DNA from: Lactobacillus sp. LL6
GTDB taxonomy: Bacteria > Bacillota > Bacilli > Lactobacillales > Lactobacillaceae
Assembly (NCBI RefSeq): GCF_007570935.1
Contig: NZ_VLLR01000001.1
Span: 868,001 to 932,000 of the forward strand
Length of the DNA stretch: 64,000 nt
Direction of reading: 5' to 3'
The position numbers and the translations under genes were made by a program. Below are positions 43,943-53,195 of the stretch, one piece after another. The notes beneath the pieces are model-generated. The model worked only from the letters and a program-made list of their open reading frames with translations, had not been told where the DNA came from and made no database searches. The stretch's first letter is position 1. Each line of letters opens with the position of its first letter.

Positions 43943-45329
43943 ATTTTTTCAAAAGTCGTAGTCCTTTTGGATAAAAATTTTTGAGAGTTTTACCTGCAAT
44001 TTTTCCAAAACTAAAAATCATATCTTTATAACTTACTAAAACAAAACCTTTAAGCGGACTATTAACTTGAATAGTTTCGCCATGTAAGTAACTTAAAAAT
44101 TCATCTTCACTAGTTAAGTCAATAACTTCTGTTTGTTTATCTTGTCCTAGAACTTCTGCTAATTGGTGTCCTGGTTCAAAACGATTTTTCTTTAATATTC
44201 CTAGTTCAACACCATTATTTAATATCTTTAATCCTTTAATCTCTATAGGATTGATAACAGGAATGAAAACATGATTATTTCTAACTAAAGCTTCCTCTTT
44301 CCAATTGGCTAGAGGAACTGGCAAAGTAAACCTTTTTAAAACTTTGTCTATTAAGTCTTTATCAGAATTAGTTAAAGCAAAGTTTGATTTCTTCTGTTTC
44401 TTTTTCTTTTTTGAACCTGTTTTTGTTTCAGTCTTACTATCTGGCAACTTAAGTAATGCTGCAAATTGTCCTTCTCCTAAATCATCTTGTGGCCAAAAAC
44501 GTAAAGTTTTAGTTAATTCAGAATTATTGCTTCCCCATTCAGGATGACCATAACTAATTTTAGTTGAGGTAATATTTTCGATTGGTAAAATTTGCATACT
44601 ATAAGATTTTACTAGCCACTCTACAATTTGTTCATCTTCCTCAGGTGAAAAAGTACAAGTTGAATAAATTATTTTTCCACCTGGTTTTAACATTTTAATA
44701 GCAGCAGTTAAAATATCTTGTTGTCTTAACTTACAAGTTTCCACATAATTAGGTGACCAATATTCAATGGCCTCAGGATTTTTTCTAAACATTCCTTCTC
44801 CACTACATGGAGCATCAACTAATATTTTATCGAAATATTGTTTAAAATACGGAACTAATTCATCAGGGCTTGCATTTGTTACTAAAGCATTTGTAATACC
44901 CCAACGTTCAATATTTTCTCTTAAAATTTTTGCTCGACTAGTAGAAATTTCATTTGCTACAAGAACTCCTTTTCCTTTTAATGCTTCTCCTAATCCTGTA
45001 CTTTTTCCACCTGGAGCTGCACATAAATCAAGAACTTTTTCTCCTGGCTTTACGTTAGCAATATGAGCAGGAAACATTGCTGAAGGATCTTGTGAATAAA
45101 CACTTCCACTTACCCATTCAGGATCATTTCCTGAAATTTCTCCATAATATCCATTACTTAAATCAGGAACTCTTTCATTTAAAGGATATGATACTTTTAC
45201 TTTTTTTAATGGATTAATGCGAAATGCTTTTTTACTATTATCATTCATTGCAGCAAACATCTTTTCTGCTGCCTTTTCCCCAAGTAAATTTTTATACTTT
45301 TCTTTAAATTCAACAGATAATTTAAGCAC
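43941..45329 (-). CDS. RsmF-like 16S rRNA m5C methyltransferase (NOL1/NOP2/Sun family)
   Basis: The 462-residue protein has the SAM loop VLDLCAAPGGKSTGL (about 97-111), the catalytic cysteine in DAPCSGEGMFRKNP (about 170-183) and the second cysteine in YSTCTFSPEEDE (about 225-236). The C-terminal about 150 residues match the RsmF-type RNA-binding extension, preceded by a lysine-rich linker (KKKKKQKKSN). It methylates a cytosine in ribosomal RNA; the exact site is not shown by the sequence. Confidence 0.9.
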   Translation of the reverse strand: MLKLSVEFKEKYKNLLGEKAAEKMFAAMNDNSKKAFRINPLKKVKVSYPLNERVPDLSNGYYGEISGNDPEWVSGSVYSQDPSAMFPAHIANVKPGEKVLDLCAAPGGKSTGLGEALKGKGVLVANEISTSRAKILRENIERWGITNALVTNASPDELVPYFKQYFDKILVDAPCSGEGMFRKNPEAIEYWSPNYVETCKLRQQDILTAAIKMLKPGGKIIYSTCTFSPEEDEQIVEWLVKSYSMQILPIENITSTKISYGHPEWGSNNSELTKTLRFWPQDDLGEGQFAALLKLPDSKTETKTGSKKKKKQKKSNFALTNSDKDLIDKVLKRFTLPVPLANWKEEALVRNNHVFIPVINPIEIKGLKILNNGVELGILKKNRFEPGHQLAEVLGQDKQTEVIDLTSEDEFLSYLHGETIQVNSPLKGFVLVSYKDMIFSFGKIAGKTLKNFYPKGLRLLKK

Positions 45330-46287
45330 TAATATTTTCCCTTCTTTTTAAAATTATAATTTCTAAACCATAACTAAGAATCATTGCAATAAAACTTAAA
45401 ATAAGTAGTTCAACCAAATGGTCTGTCTTTGAAAAAAATGCTCTCCAGCACAAAAAGATATATGCTGCTAAAGTAACGATTCCTTCTATTAATAATAGTC
45501 TCAGACTTCTATTTATTAGCCAAATTTTCATTAAATTGTCTCGTAAGTTTGTTCTTCTAGCTTGACGCCAATTTACAAGCGCCAATATCATATTACATAT
45601 TGCAATAACTAGCCAATATCCAATAATCATTAATATTTCATTGATTACAGATAGTCGATGAATTTGATGCTTCTTAACAAATTCAGGTGTATGAACTGAA
45701 ACATGATAATGTTTGGCAATCTGATTAATTACTTTAGTATTACTATCAATAACAATTTGATAGTTTTTAATTCTTTCTTGAGCAGTAGGCTGATTTATTC
45801 CTGTGCTTAAATAATACTTAGTTTGATCCATTTGATGGTAATGTTTTAAATTACCAATAACAGAATAATATCTTTTATTCCATAAAACGTAACTATTACC
45901 TTGCGCATGTAAAGTTTTTATTTTTGTGTCTGGACCTAAAATAGCAAAAGAAACCTGTCCCTTAAAATCATCCGGTACAAAATACCGTCCGGTTTCAGTT
46001 GGAACAGTAATTACACTATGATTTGCCCATACTAATACTTGATTTTTTTGAATCTTATTATCTAAGTGTAATTGTATCTTTTTATTATGAAAGGTTTTAT
46101 TTAAATATTGTAAAAATTCGCCAATATTTTGCTTATTATTAATATTAATATATCTAGTATTGTTACTAAGCCCATGAGCTTCTAATAATTGATTTGCTTC
46201 TCTTGATTGAACATTAGATAAAACAGCTCCAATCCCTAGAAGACTTAAAAATATAACAAATAATAATAGTATTTTTTTATAATTCAT
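45322..46287 (-). CDS. Membrane protein with a large extracytoplasmic domain, unknown function
   Basis: The 321-residue protein has one N-terminal helix (about 5-24), an extracytoplasmic part of about 190 residues and three C-terminal helices (about 217-240, 265-283, 290-312). This layout resembles a MacB/FtsX-type permease, but I see no specific motif and no ATPase gene beside it. It overlaps the rRNA methyltransferase start by 8 bp and the SAM-methylase-like stop by 11 bp, so the three are co-transcribed. Confidence 0.7.
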   Translation of the reverse strand: MNYKKILLLFVIFLSLLGIGAVLSNVQSREANQLLEAHGLSNNTRYININNKQNIGEFLQYLNKTFHNKKIQLHLDNKIQKNQVLVWANHSVITVPTETGRYFVPDDFKGQVSFAILGPDTKIKTLHAQGNSYVLWNKRYYSVIGNLKHYHQMDQTKYYLSTGINQPTAQERIKNYQIVIDSNTKVINQIAKHYHVSVHTPEFVKKHQIHRLSVINEILMIIGYWLVIAICNMILALVNWRQARRTNLRDNLMKIWLINRSLRLLLIEGIVTLAAYIFLCWRAFFSKTDHLVELLILSFIAMILSYGLEIIILKRRENISA

Positions 46288-47014
46288 CTATTTCAAATAT
46301 CTTTTCATCTATAAAATCATAACTAACAAAGGACTGATTAATTTTAGCAAGTTCTGGAGTTTTTTTAAAGTGGGTTAATTTCCAAAAATCTGGTGAATTC
46401 GTTGCTCCATTTTTTTCACAAACAAACAATAAGTGAGCTTGAGGATTATACTTTTTCCATGTATTAATTACTTCTAAGTCACTTCTGCCAAAATTAGGCG
46501 ACCACGAACAAAATATTAAATCTACCTTGTTATATTTTTTTATTGCATCTGTAGCACTTAAATTTTCAACACGAGAGAATTGGTTTTGTCCGGTTGATGA
46601 AGTCTTTGCCCATTCTAATGAATCCGTTGCTATAGTTTGAATTCCTGCTTCATTCAATGCTTTAGTCCAATATGCGTTTCCTGCCATAATTTCAACAGCT
46701 GTTTTAATTTTAAATTCCTTTCTTATTAGTTTTGCAGTAGTTAAATTGGGCAAAGACCATATTCCAAATTTTAATGATAAAAATTGTCTTGTACTGTTTA
46801 ATAAATGATTTATTGTTTTTACATCTTTAAAATTATTGTTCACTATTTCTTCTATTTCATCAGGATATAAGCCTAAGCGATCAGGTGCTTTTGCTAGGAC
46901 TTGTTTTAAAGCAACAGTTTTCACTATTTTATTTAACTCTTTTACCTGCTCTTGCACTATTCTATTATCTATTTTTTCATTAATTGTGTTAATTTTTTTT
47001 ATAAATTTTGTCAT
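46277..47014 (-). CDS. Probable SAM-dependent methyltransferase, unknown target
   Basis: The 245-residue protein has a degenerate class I SAM-binding site (KTAVEIMAGNAYWTKALNEAG, about 110-130), the second-strand acidic residue in IATDS and a strand 4 DLIFCSWSPNFGRSD. The first about 100 residues are helical and unfamiliar. It is divergent from lepB across 85 bp and starts a three-gene run with the membrane protein and rRNA methyltransferase. Confidence 0.65.
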   Translation of the reverse strand: MTKFIKKINTINEKIDNRIVQEQVKELNKIVKTVALKQVLAKAPDRLGLYPDEIEEIVNNNFKDVKTINHLLNSTRQFLSLKFGIWSLPNLTTAKLIRKEFKIKTAVEIMAGNAYWTKALNEAGIQTIATDSLEWAKTSSTGQNQFSRVENLSATDAIKKYNKVDLIFCSWSPNFGRSDLEVINTWKKYNPQAHLLFVCEKNGATNSPDFWKLTHFKKTPELAKINQSFVSYDFIDEKIFEIDEL

Positions 47015-47099
47015 TTCTTAATACCTATAAATGATTTTACCATTCACTGAACGATAAATCAGTTATAATAATAATCAGTATGATATAAGGAGAGGTTTT

Positions 47100-47669
47100 A
47101 TGACAAAAAAATCAAATAAGAAGACTGAAGAAGACGAAAGTCTAGGTAAATTTATACTAGATGTCGTAATTATGTTTGCCATTTTGATTGGCATCTACTA
47201 TCTTGTATTTAGTTTTGTTTTATCAAATGAAACTGTTTCTGGACCATCAATGCAACCTACTTTTGAAAATAACGATAGGTTAATTGCGGTAAGACATTTT
47301 ACGCCGAAGAGAAACGATGTTGTCATTTTAAAAGCTCCGGACCAAAAAAATGCACTTTATATTAAGCGTATTATCGGTATGCCTGGAGACATGGTAACTT
47401 CTAAGAACGATAAAATGTATATTAATGGTAAACAGATTTCTGAACCATATTTACATAATGCATTACAAGAGCAAGCTCATAAAGAAGGCGAGTTATACAC
47501 AAATAATTTTACTTTGAAAAAACGAGTGCCTAAAGATAGCTATTTTGTAATGGGAGATCATCGTGATGTATCGAAAGACTCACGATATTTTGGCTTTGTA
47601 AAACGAAGTGCCCTAATTGGCGAAGTAAAGCTCCGTTATTGGCCTCTCAATCAAATCCGTACATTTTAA
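47100..47669 (+). CDS. lepB: Signal peptidase I
   Basis: The 189-residue protein has one membrane helix (about 21-43), the catalytic serine in SGPSMQPT (about 53-60), the catalytic lysine in LYIKRIIGMPGD (about 91-102) and the GDHRDVSKDSRYFG box. It removes signal peptides, including those of surface proteins such as the SLAP protein in this window. AAGGAGAGG precedes the ATG, and TATAAT with an upstream AT-rich stretch lies about 35 bp before it. Confidence 0.93.
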   Translation: MTKKSNKKTEEDESLGKFILDVVIMFAILIGIYYLVFSFVLSNETVSGPSMQPTFENNDRLIAVRHFTPKRNDVVILKAPDQKNALYIKRIIGMPGDMVTSKNDKMYINGKQISEPYLHNALQEQAHKEGELYTNNFTLKKRVPKDSYFVMGDHRDVSKDSRYFGFVKRSALIGEVKLRYWPLNQIRTF

Positions 47670-47734
47670 ATAAACTTAAATCTTTTATTTTTTGGAGTTT
47701 TTAGTTAAAATTAACTTGTAAGGAGATTTTCAAT

Positions 47735-47920
47735 ATGAATCAAGAAGATTTATCTAATGCTATTATTGACTATCAAGTTAAACATCACGTTAATGATACT
47801 GACTTAGCATTTGCTAGTCACCTTTCAGTAGAAAAAGTTCATTCAATGAAAGTTGGAGATGGTGAATTTACTGCTGAAGAAATAAATCAGTTATATGATT
47901 ACATGGCAGCTAATAATTAG
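47735..47920 (+). CDS. Small LBP_cg2779-like protein
   Basis: The 61-residue protein is helical, with a DNA-binding-like turn (TDLAFASHLSVEKVHSMKVG) and a C-terminal EEINQLYDYM helix. I recognise it as the small LBP_cg2779-type protein common in lactobacilli; its function is unknown. GGAGA precedes the start and a strong terminator follows. Confidence 0.75.
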   Translation: MNQEDLSNAIIDYQVKHHVNDTDLAFASHLSVEKVHSMKVGDGEFTAEEINQLYDYMAANN

Positions 47921-47927
47921 TTGTTAG

Positions 47928-47953
47928 AACTCCCTCGTTTTGAGGGAGTTTTT
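47928..47953 (+). terminator. Terminator after the small LBP_cg2779-like gene
   Basis: AACTCCCTC pairs with GAGGGAGTT over GTTTT and is followed by TTT. Confidence 0.85.
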
Positions 47954-48015
47954 GTTTGCTTTTATTTTTTGGTTTTTTATTTTAATTTAGTAACAATTTA
48001 TTATAAAATTAAAGC

Positions 48016-48053
48016 AAAAAAATAAAAGAATTGCATTTTTAGCAATCCTTCTA
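48016..48053 (-). terminator. Terminator of the ABC exporter operon
   Basis: On the minus strand AAGGATTGC pairs with GCAATTCTT (one mismatch) and is followed by a T-rich run, 10 bp after the last permease stop. Confidence 0.6.
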
Positions 48054-48062
48054 TTTTTAATT

Positions 48063-48848
48063 CTATATTTTAGTTTCAACAAACTTATTAATTAACCAAA
48101 TGTTTAAGCTTCCTAAAATCAAACTAATGATAGCTAGTTCAATATTAGTTATTTGCATTGATCCGACTTCCCCAATATTAGAATATATCATTACTGAATG
48201 AGTAAAATTTGTAACCATAAAATTGGTAAAGTGACTATTAATTTGCATCCCTACATAAACACCAATTATAACTAAAATCCCCATTACCAGCATTTTTACC
48301 CATGTAGTATTTTTTATTGGTAAAAAGTCAACAATAACTCTGGTTGAAAAATTGGTAAAACTGACAAACATTGAAATAGTAATAACAATTAATACTAAAA
48401 ACAATCCAAAAATCAATCCCCTATTCCAAAAATTAGCCGTATAATCTGCATATCCAATCAAATCATTAAACACTCTTGTAACTTTCGGAGCGGTCACAAT
48501 AATATTAGCTATAATTTGAATTATAAAAATATACACACAGCAGATTAAAGTTGACATAATATTTGCAAGGTAAAATTTAGTACTAGAAATTGGAATTTGT
48601 CGCCAAGTTTGACTTAAATTTATTTTTTCATTTTGCCAGCACATTATTCCTAAAAATATTACATCGAACAATACAGTTGTAAAAATTGTATTATTATACA
48701 GAATTTCTTGAAATTCTCCCTGAGCTATTGTTTGAATATTAAAAACTAAAGAAGCAATAACAGCAATAAGTTGTACAAGCAAAATTAAATATATAAATTT
48801 GCTTTTTTGCTTGAACATTTGCTTAGTAATAGCTAAGAAATTTATCAC
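48063..48848 (-). CDS. ABC transporter permease, paralogue 3
   Basis: The 261-residue protein has six predicted membrane helices and the motif WQNEKINLSQTWRQIPI (about 67-83) shared with the two upstream permeases. It ends LINKFVETK, again like its paralogues. With the ATPase at 50565-51269 it forms an ABC-2-like exporter under a YtrA-type regulator. The substrate is unknown; such loci often respond to cell-wall stress or peptide antibiotics. Confidence 0.75.
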   Translation of the reverse strand: MINFLAITKQMFKQKSKFIYLILLVQLIAVIASLVFNIQTIAQGEFQEILYNNTIFTTVLFDVIFLGIMCWQNEKINLSQTWRQIPISSTKFYLANIMSTLICCVYIFIIQIIANIIVTAPKVTRVFNDLIGYADYTANFWNRGLIFGLFLVLIVITISMFVSFTNFSTRVIVDFLPIKNTTWVKMLVMGILVIIGVYVGMQINSHFTNFMVTNFTHSVMIYSNIGEVGSMQITNIELAIISLILGSLNIWLINKFVETKI

Positions 48849-48860
48849 CTATATCATCTC

Positions 48861-49706
48861 CTATCTATTTATTATTTTTGGTTCCACATATTTGTTAATT
48901 AATATAAAACATAAACTAGCACAAATAATACCTGCACCTAGTACTTCCAACAGTGTTATCCATAATGGCATTATTTCTTGAATATATACACTATGTTTTT
49001 GATTATAATAAAATGACAAATAATTTTTAATTTGACTATCAACTGAAATATAAATATAAACTGCTAAAATAACTAAAATAATAATTATAAGCATTCTAAT
49101 CCAACCACTACTTTTAATTGGTAGCACTTCCATAATTGTACGTGAAGATAAATTAGCAAAGCTTACAAAAGCAAAAACTATAAAAGCTAAACTAGCAATT
49201 AATAACAATTCATTAAGCAAATAATTAAAATTATTTGTTCCAACTCCTAAGCCATTCCAAATTTCAACAAAAATATTCTTGTTTTCATAGGTTGTTGTAG
49301 GAATCAAACATACACAGGTTATAATAATCTGAATAATGAAAATACATGCACAAGCAACCATACTTGATAAAAAATTAGCTATTAAAAGTTTATTATCAGA
49401 AATAGGTATTTGGTGCCAAGTTTGACTTGAATTTATCTTTTCATTTTGCCATGCCATTATTCCAGCAAAAATAATATCTGCAATAATAGACAAAGATATC
49501 ATTAATCCAAAAGGTAATTCCCACCATGTACCATATCGACCAGCAATGAATATTGTCCAAAATGTTCCATCAGCTATAACATGATTAGTTATAATCATAA
49601 AAACAGTCATAAAAACTACAGCAAATAATTGAACCAGCAATACTAGATAAATATATTTTTTCTTCTGATTGAATATTTGCTTAAAAACTGATTTAAAATC
49701 AGCCAT
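48861..49706 (-). CDS. ABC transporter permease, paralogue 2
   Basis: The 281-residue protein has six predicted membrane helices and the shared motif WQNEKINSSQTWHQIPI. I chose ATG at 49706 (MADFKSVF) because GGAG lies just before it; the frame is open for 11 codons more but that start overlaps the previous gene. It arose with its two neighbours by tandem duplication. Confidence 0.75.
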   Translation of the reverse strand: MADFKSVFKQIFNQKKKYIYLVLLVQLFAVVFMTVFMIITNHVIADGTFWTIFIAGRYGTWWELPFGLMISLSIIADIIFAGIMAWQNEKINSSQTWHQIPISDNKLLIANFLSSMVACACIFIIQIIITCVCLIPTTTYENKNIFVEIWNGLGVGTNNFNYLLNELLLIASLAFIVFAFVSFANLSSRTIMEVLPIKSSGWIRMLIIIILVILAVYIYISVDSQIKNYLSFYYNQKHSVYIQEIMPLWITLLEVLGAGIICASLCFILINKYVEPKIINR

Positions 49707-49716
49707 ATATTTTCTC

Positions 49717-50562
49717 CTATCTATTCCCTTTGGCTTCAACGAACTTCTTAAATAAAGCGATATTTATTCCTCCAAAAATAATATCGAATATTGCAAAATT
49801 AGCAATTGCAATGCCTATATCAGTTCCCAGACCAGGATTGATAAAACGACTTTCATAAATTGCAAACGTTATATTTAAAAATTCAATTAAAAGCCAAATC
49901 ACCAATATAAGCATTACTATTCTTACAATGATAGCTGTTAATCTTGCAGCTTTATCAGGCAAGAAATCAATAATTGTTCGAGTAATAAAGTGATAAAAAC
50001 TAACGGTTATATACCAAGCAAGACCCAGCAAAAGAACTAAAATAAACTCTTCTCCAATTAATCCCCAATCAATTTGTGACCATACATGTTCTTTATTCAT
50101 AGCAGTAATTAATTCCGCTATCCCTTTTCGAAATTCATTTGATCCTACATAAAAAGTAATAGCTCCAATAATTCCAACTAAAGCTTGTAATACACATAGA
50201 TAAACAAAAGATAAAAATGATGATAATGTATTTATTACATAAAACTTCTCAGAATTTATTGGGATAAGTTGCCAAGTTTGACTTCGATTGATTTTTTCGT
50301 TTTTCCAACTTGTCATAATAAAATATGCAAAGTCAGTAAAAATACTAAGTACTAAAAAGCTTATAACAAATGTAATCATATAAATTAACAACTTATCGTG
50401 CATTGGCACACCAATAAACTCAGCCTGATCCATTCCTTCAGAATTAAATATTCCAAATAAAGTTATTACAAAAGCTGCAATTAATTGAATAATAATCAAT
50501 AAATATGCTGTTTTAGACTTTTGTTTAAATAATTGCTTAAATAAGGTCCATGACTTTGTCAT
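49717..50562 (-). CDS. ABC transporter permease, paralogue 1
   Basis: The 281-residue protein has six predicted membrane helices and the shared motif WKNEKINRSQTWQLIPI (about 86-102). It begins 2 bp after the ATPase stop codon, so it is translated together with it. The C-terminus ALFKKFVEAK matches the ends of the other two permeases. Confidence 0.75.
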   Translation of the reverse strand: MTKSWTLFKQLFKQKSKTAYLLIIIQLIAAFVITLFGIFNSEGMDQAEFIGVPMHDKLLIYMITFVISFLVLSIFTDFAYFIMTSWKNEKINRSQTWQLIPINSEKFYVINTLSSFLSFVYLCVLQALVGIIGAITFYVGSNEFRKGIAELITAMNKEHVWSQIDWGLIGEEFILVLLLGLAWYITVSFYHFITRTIIDFLPDKAARLTAIIVRIVMLILVIWLLIEFLNITFAIYESRFINPGLGTDIGIAIANFAIFDIIFGGINIALFKKFVEAKGNR

Positions 50563-50564
50563 AA

Positions 50565-51269
50565 TTAATCATCATCCTCTTCATATAATCCTTCATAGTA
50601 TTCTTCAATACTCTTATGATGTGAACGAATTTCATCAGCTGATTTATGTTCCAATATTGTCTTGTTCTTTACAATGACTACTTCATCAAGTAAAGTTGCA
50701 ATTTCATTAACAAAGTGATCAGAAATCAAAATAGTAGCCTTAGGATCTTTCCATAAAATAATGGAGTTAATGATTTTTTTGCGTGCCATTGCATCAATAC
50801 CGCCAAAAGGCTCATCTAGCAAATATAAGTCTGCTTTACGAGCAAATGTCAAAGCAATAATCAACTTTTCTCTCATTCCTCGAGATAATTGACTAAGTTT
50901 CATATCTAAGCTTAACTTCATAAATTCACGCAATTGTTCAAATTCATTAGTATCAAAATCATTGAAAATATTTTGATAAAATTTAACAATTTCTGATATT
51001 TTAGTTGAATCACTAAAACCGGTTAAACCATCTGTAAAAGACAATTTTGCCTTTCTCTCAGCTTCATTTGTGCTGCCTGCCAAATCTACTGTTCCTTTAT
51101 AGTTTTTGGCTACACCAGCTATAATACGCATTAAAGTGGTTTTTCCTGCACCGTTTTCTCCAAGAAGTGCTATAATTTTGCCAGATGATAAGCTTAGATC
51201 AACATCATGCAAAATTACTCGTTGGTTCTTTTTATAAGTCAAATTCTTAATTGTTAACAACTTATCCAT
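50565..51269 (-). CDS. ABC transporter ATP-binding protein
   Basis: The 234-residue ATPase has Walker A GENGAGKTT (about 36-44), the signature LSRGMREK (about 137-144) where LSGGQ is usual, Walker B LYLLDEPFGGID (about 156-167) and the switch histidine in ISDH. It powers the exporter made of the three downstream permeases. It overlaps the GntR gene by 8 bp. Confidence 0.92.
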   Translation of the reverse strand: MDKLLTIKNLTYKKNQRVILHDVDLSLSSGKIIALLGENGAGKTTLMRIIAGVAKNYKGTVDLAGSTNEAERKAKLSFTDGLTGFSDSTKISEIVKFYQNIFNDFDTNEFEQLREFMKLSLDMKLSQLSRGMREKLIIALTFARKADLYLLDEPFGGIDAMARKKIINSIILWKDPKATILISDHFVNEIATLLDEVVIVKNKTILEHKSADEIRSHHKSIEEYYEGLYEEDDD

Positions 51270-51630
51270 TATTTTCCTCCTTTAAATATTCCTGCAAAAC
51301 CTTTACTAATTCATCACCACTTATTCCTAGTTTTGCCATATTTTGGATAAACTCATCAAGTTCATTATTAATTAATGACTTTTTAGTATCCTCCAAAAGC
51401 TCTGTATCTTCAGTTACAAAATTTCCTTCTCCACGTTTTGTGTAAAGAATACCTCTATCATTCATTTGTTGTAGAGCTCTTTGAACTGTATTTATGTTTA
51501 CAGTCAATTGCAGGGCGAGTTTTCTAACTGATGGAATTTTTTCCCCAGCTTTTAGTTCACCCATGGCTATTTGTCTATAAAGATACTGCTCAATTTGTAG
51601 ATAAATTGGAATATTGTCTTTAAATTCCAC
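51262..51630 (-). CDS. YtrA-subfamily GntR regulator of the ABC exporter
   Basis: The 122-residue protein is a GntR winged helix (PIYLQIEQYLYRQIAMGELKAGEKIPSVRKLA, about 9-40) with only a short helical tail, the YtrA pattern. It is the first gene of the exporter operon. A TACTGTA-N12-TACAGTA repeat at 51647-51672 lies 17 bp before its start and is the likely operator, so the operon is probably self-repressed until an inducer appears. Confidence 0.92.
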   Translation of the reverse strand: MEFKDNIPIYLQIEQYLYRQIAMGELKAGEKIPSVRKLALQLTVNINTVQRALQQMNDRGILYTKRGEGNFVTEDTELLEDTKKSLINNELDEFIQNMAKLGISGDELVKVLQEYLKEENNG

Positions 51631-51646
51631 TTAATCACCTTCTGTT

Positions 51647-51672
51647 TACTGTATTATTAATCTATTACAGTA
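51647..51672. promoter_or_regulatory. Inverted-repeat operator of the YtrA-type regulator
   Basis: TACTGTA (51647-51653) and TACAGTA (51666-51672) are perfect inverted arms separated by 12 bp, just upstream of the GntR start. Apart from this and the hairpin at 51759-51808 I see nothing in the gene-free stretch 51631-51935. Confidence 0.65.
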
Positions 51673-51758
51673 TTATGATATTATTTTTTTATACATTAAT
51701 CAAGTTTTTTAACAAATTTATATTGTTTCACAATGTGTTATTTTTATAGATAAAAATA

Positions 51759-51808
51759 AAAAGCAAGCCGTATTCCTTTATATATAAGGATTTATAGCTC
51801 GCTTTTTT
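51759..51808. terminator. Imperfect hairpin terminator between pepT and the GntR operator region
   Basis: AAAAGCAAGC pairs with GCTCGCTTTT around an inner TCCTTTATATATAAGGA dyad. It lies about 130 bp past the pepT stop. Confidence 0.5.
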
Positions 51809-51935
51809 AAATTAACACTATGAGTGTATAACTTTTAAGCATTTTTCAAAAAGTGCTTTCATTGCTTGAACAATAGGCATTAGTCAAACTGTGGATATCT
51901 AACTAATTATAAAATTTTATTGCAATTTTGTTTCA

Positions 51936-53177
51936 CTATTTATTACGTTCTGCGTTTAACTCCGCCATTTTAATCATTACATCCACTGTTTTATACATGG
52001 ATTCAAGAACAGTATATTCATAACGACCATGCATGTTTTCTTCTCCAGCAAAGATATTCGGACATGGAAGACCCATGTAAGTCAATTGTGAACCATCAGT
52101 ACCACCACGAACAGGATCCTCATTAATTTCAAGACCTTCTGCTTTATATGCATCCCTTGCTAAATTTACAATATCCATATGCTTTTTCAATTCATCGGCC
52201 ATATTGTAATATTGGTCCCACATCTTTAACTTAATTCTCTCAGACCCAAATTCTTTATTCATTTTATCTACAATTGACTTAACTAAATTCTTACGCTTTT
52301 CAAGTCCATCTCGTTCAAAATCACGAATAATATAATCTAAGTGAGCATTATCAACAGTTCCATCAAAATTCATCAAATGGAAGAAGCCTTCACGTCCTTC
52401 GGTTTCTTCAGGGCGATCGTGATCAGGTAATTGATTATGAAAATCAATCCCTACTTGAATAGCATTAATCATTTGTCCTTTTGCAACTGCTGGGTGTACA
52501 TTTACTCCTTGAATATCAAGACTAAATTGAGCAGCAGAAAAAGTCCCCCAGTCAAGTTTTCCAGGAGCTTCACCATCAACCGTAAAAGCAAAGTCAGCTC
52601 CAAAATCTTCTACATCAAAGTGTTCTGCTCCAGTTCCGATTTCTTCATCTGGAGTAAAGGCAAGACGGATTTTACCATGCTTAATTTCGGGATGAGCTAG
52701 CAAATATTCTGCAAAAGTTACAAGTTCTGATACACCACATTTGTCATCTCCACCAAGTAAAGTATCACCAGAAGCCGTAATAATAGTTTGTCCTTTATAC
52801 TTTTTTAAATTAGGAAAAATTTTGGGATCTAAATAAAATTCTGAATCGCCTAATTGAATTTTACTTTTTCCATCATAATTTTCATGAATTTGTGGTTTAA
52901 CATTTTCTGAGTTAAAGTCTGCAGTATCTGAATGAGCTAAAAATCCCATCACTGGTACATCCCAGTCAACATTTGAAGGTATTTCAGCAATTACGCTTCC
53001 AGCTTTTTGATTATAATGAATATCATTTAGACCTAATTCTTCTAAGTCTTTCATAATAACATCTTTTTGAAACTTTTCTTCACGTTCAGTTGATGGAAAA
53101 CGATCTGAATGCTCATCAGAACGGGAATTAACTTTTACATATTTTAAAAATCGTGGTAGTAAATTTGGATATTCCAT
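51936..53177 (-). CDS. pepT: Peptidase T (tripeptide aminopeptidase)
   Basis: The 413-residue M20 metallopeptidase has the zinc-site motifs GFLAHSDTAD (about 76-85), LLGGDDKCGVS (about 140-150), FTPDEEIGTGAEHFD (about 174-188) and FTVDGEAPGKL. It cleaves the N-terminal residue from tripeptides in the cytoplasm, part of peptide nutrition. Length and motifs are normal. GGAG precedes the ATG. Confidence 0.95.
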   Translation of the reverse strand: MEYPNLLPRFLKYVKVNSRSDEHSDRFPSTEREEKFQKDVIMKDLEELGLNDIHYNQKAGSVIAEIPSNVDWDVPVMGFLAHSDTADFNSENVKPQIHENYDGKSKIQLGDSEFYLDPKIFPNLKKYKGQTIITASGDTLLGGDDKCGVSELVTFAEYLLAHPEIKHGKIRLAFTPDEEIGTGAEHFDVEDFGADFAFTVDGEAPGKLDWGTFSAAQFSLDIQGVNVHPAVAKGQMINAIQVGIDFHNQLPDHDRPEETEGREGFFHLMNFDGTVDNAHLDYIIRDFERDGLEKRKNLVKSIVDKMNKEFGSERIKLKMWDQYYNMADELKKHMDIVNLARDAYKAEGLEINEDPVRGGTDGSQLTYMGLPCPNIFAGEENMHGRYEYTVLESMYKTVDVMIKMAELNAERNK

Positions 53178-53195
53178 AAAATTTCTCCTTTTTAA

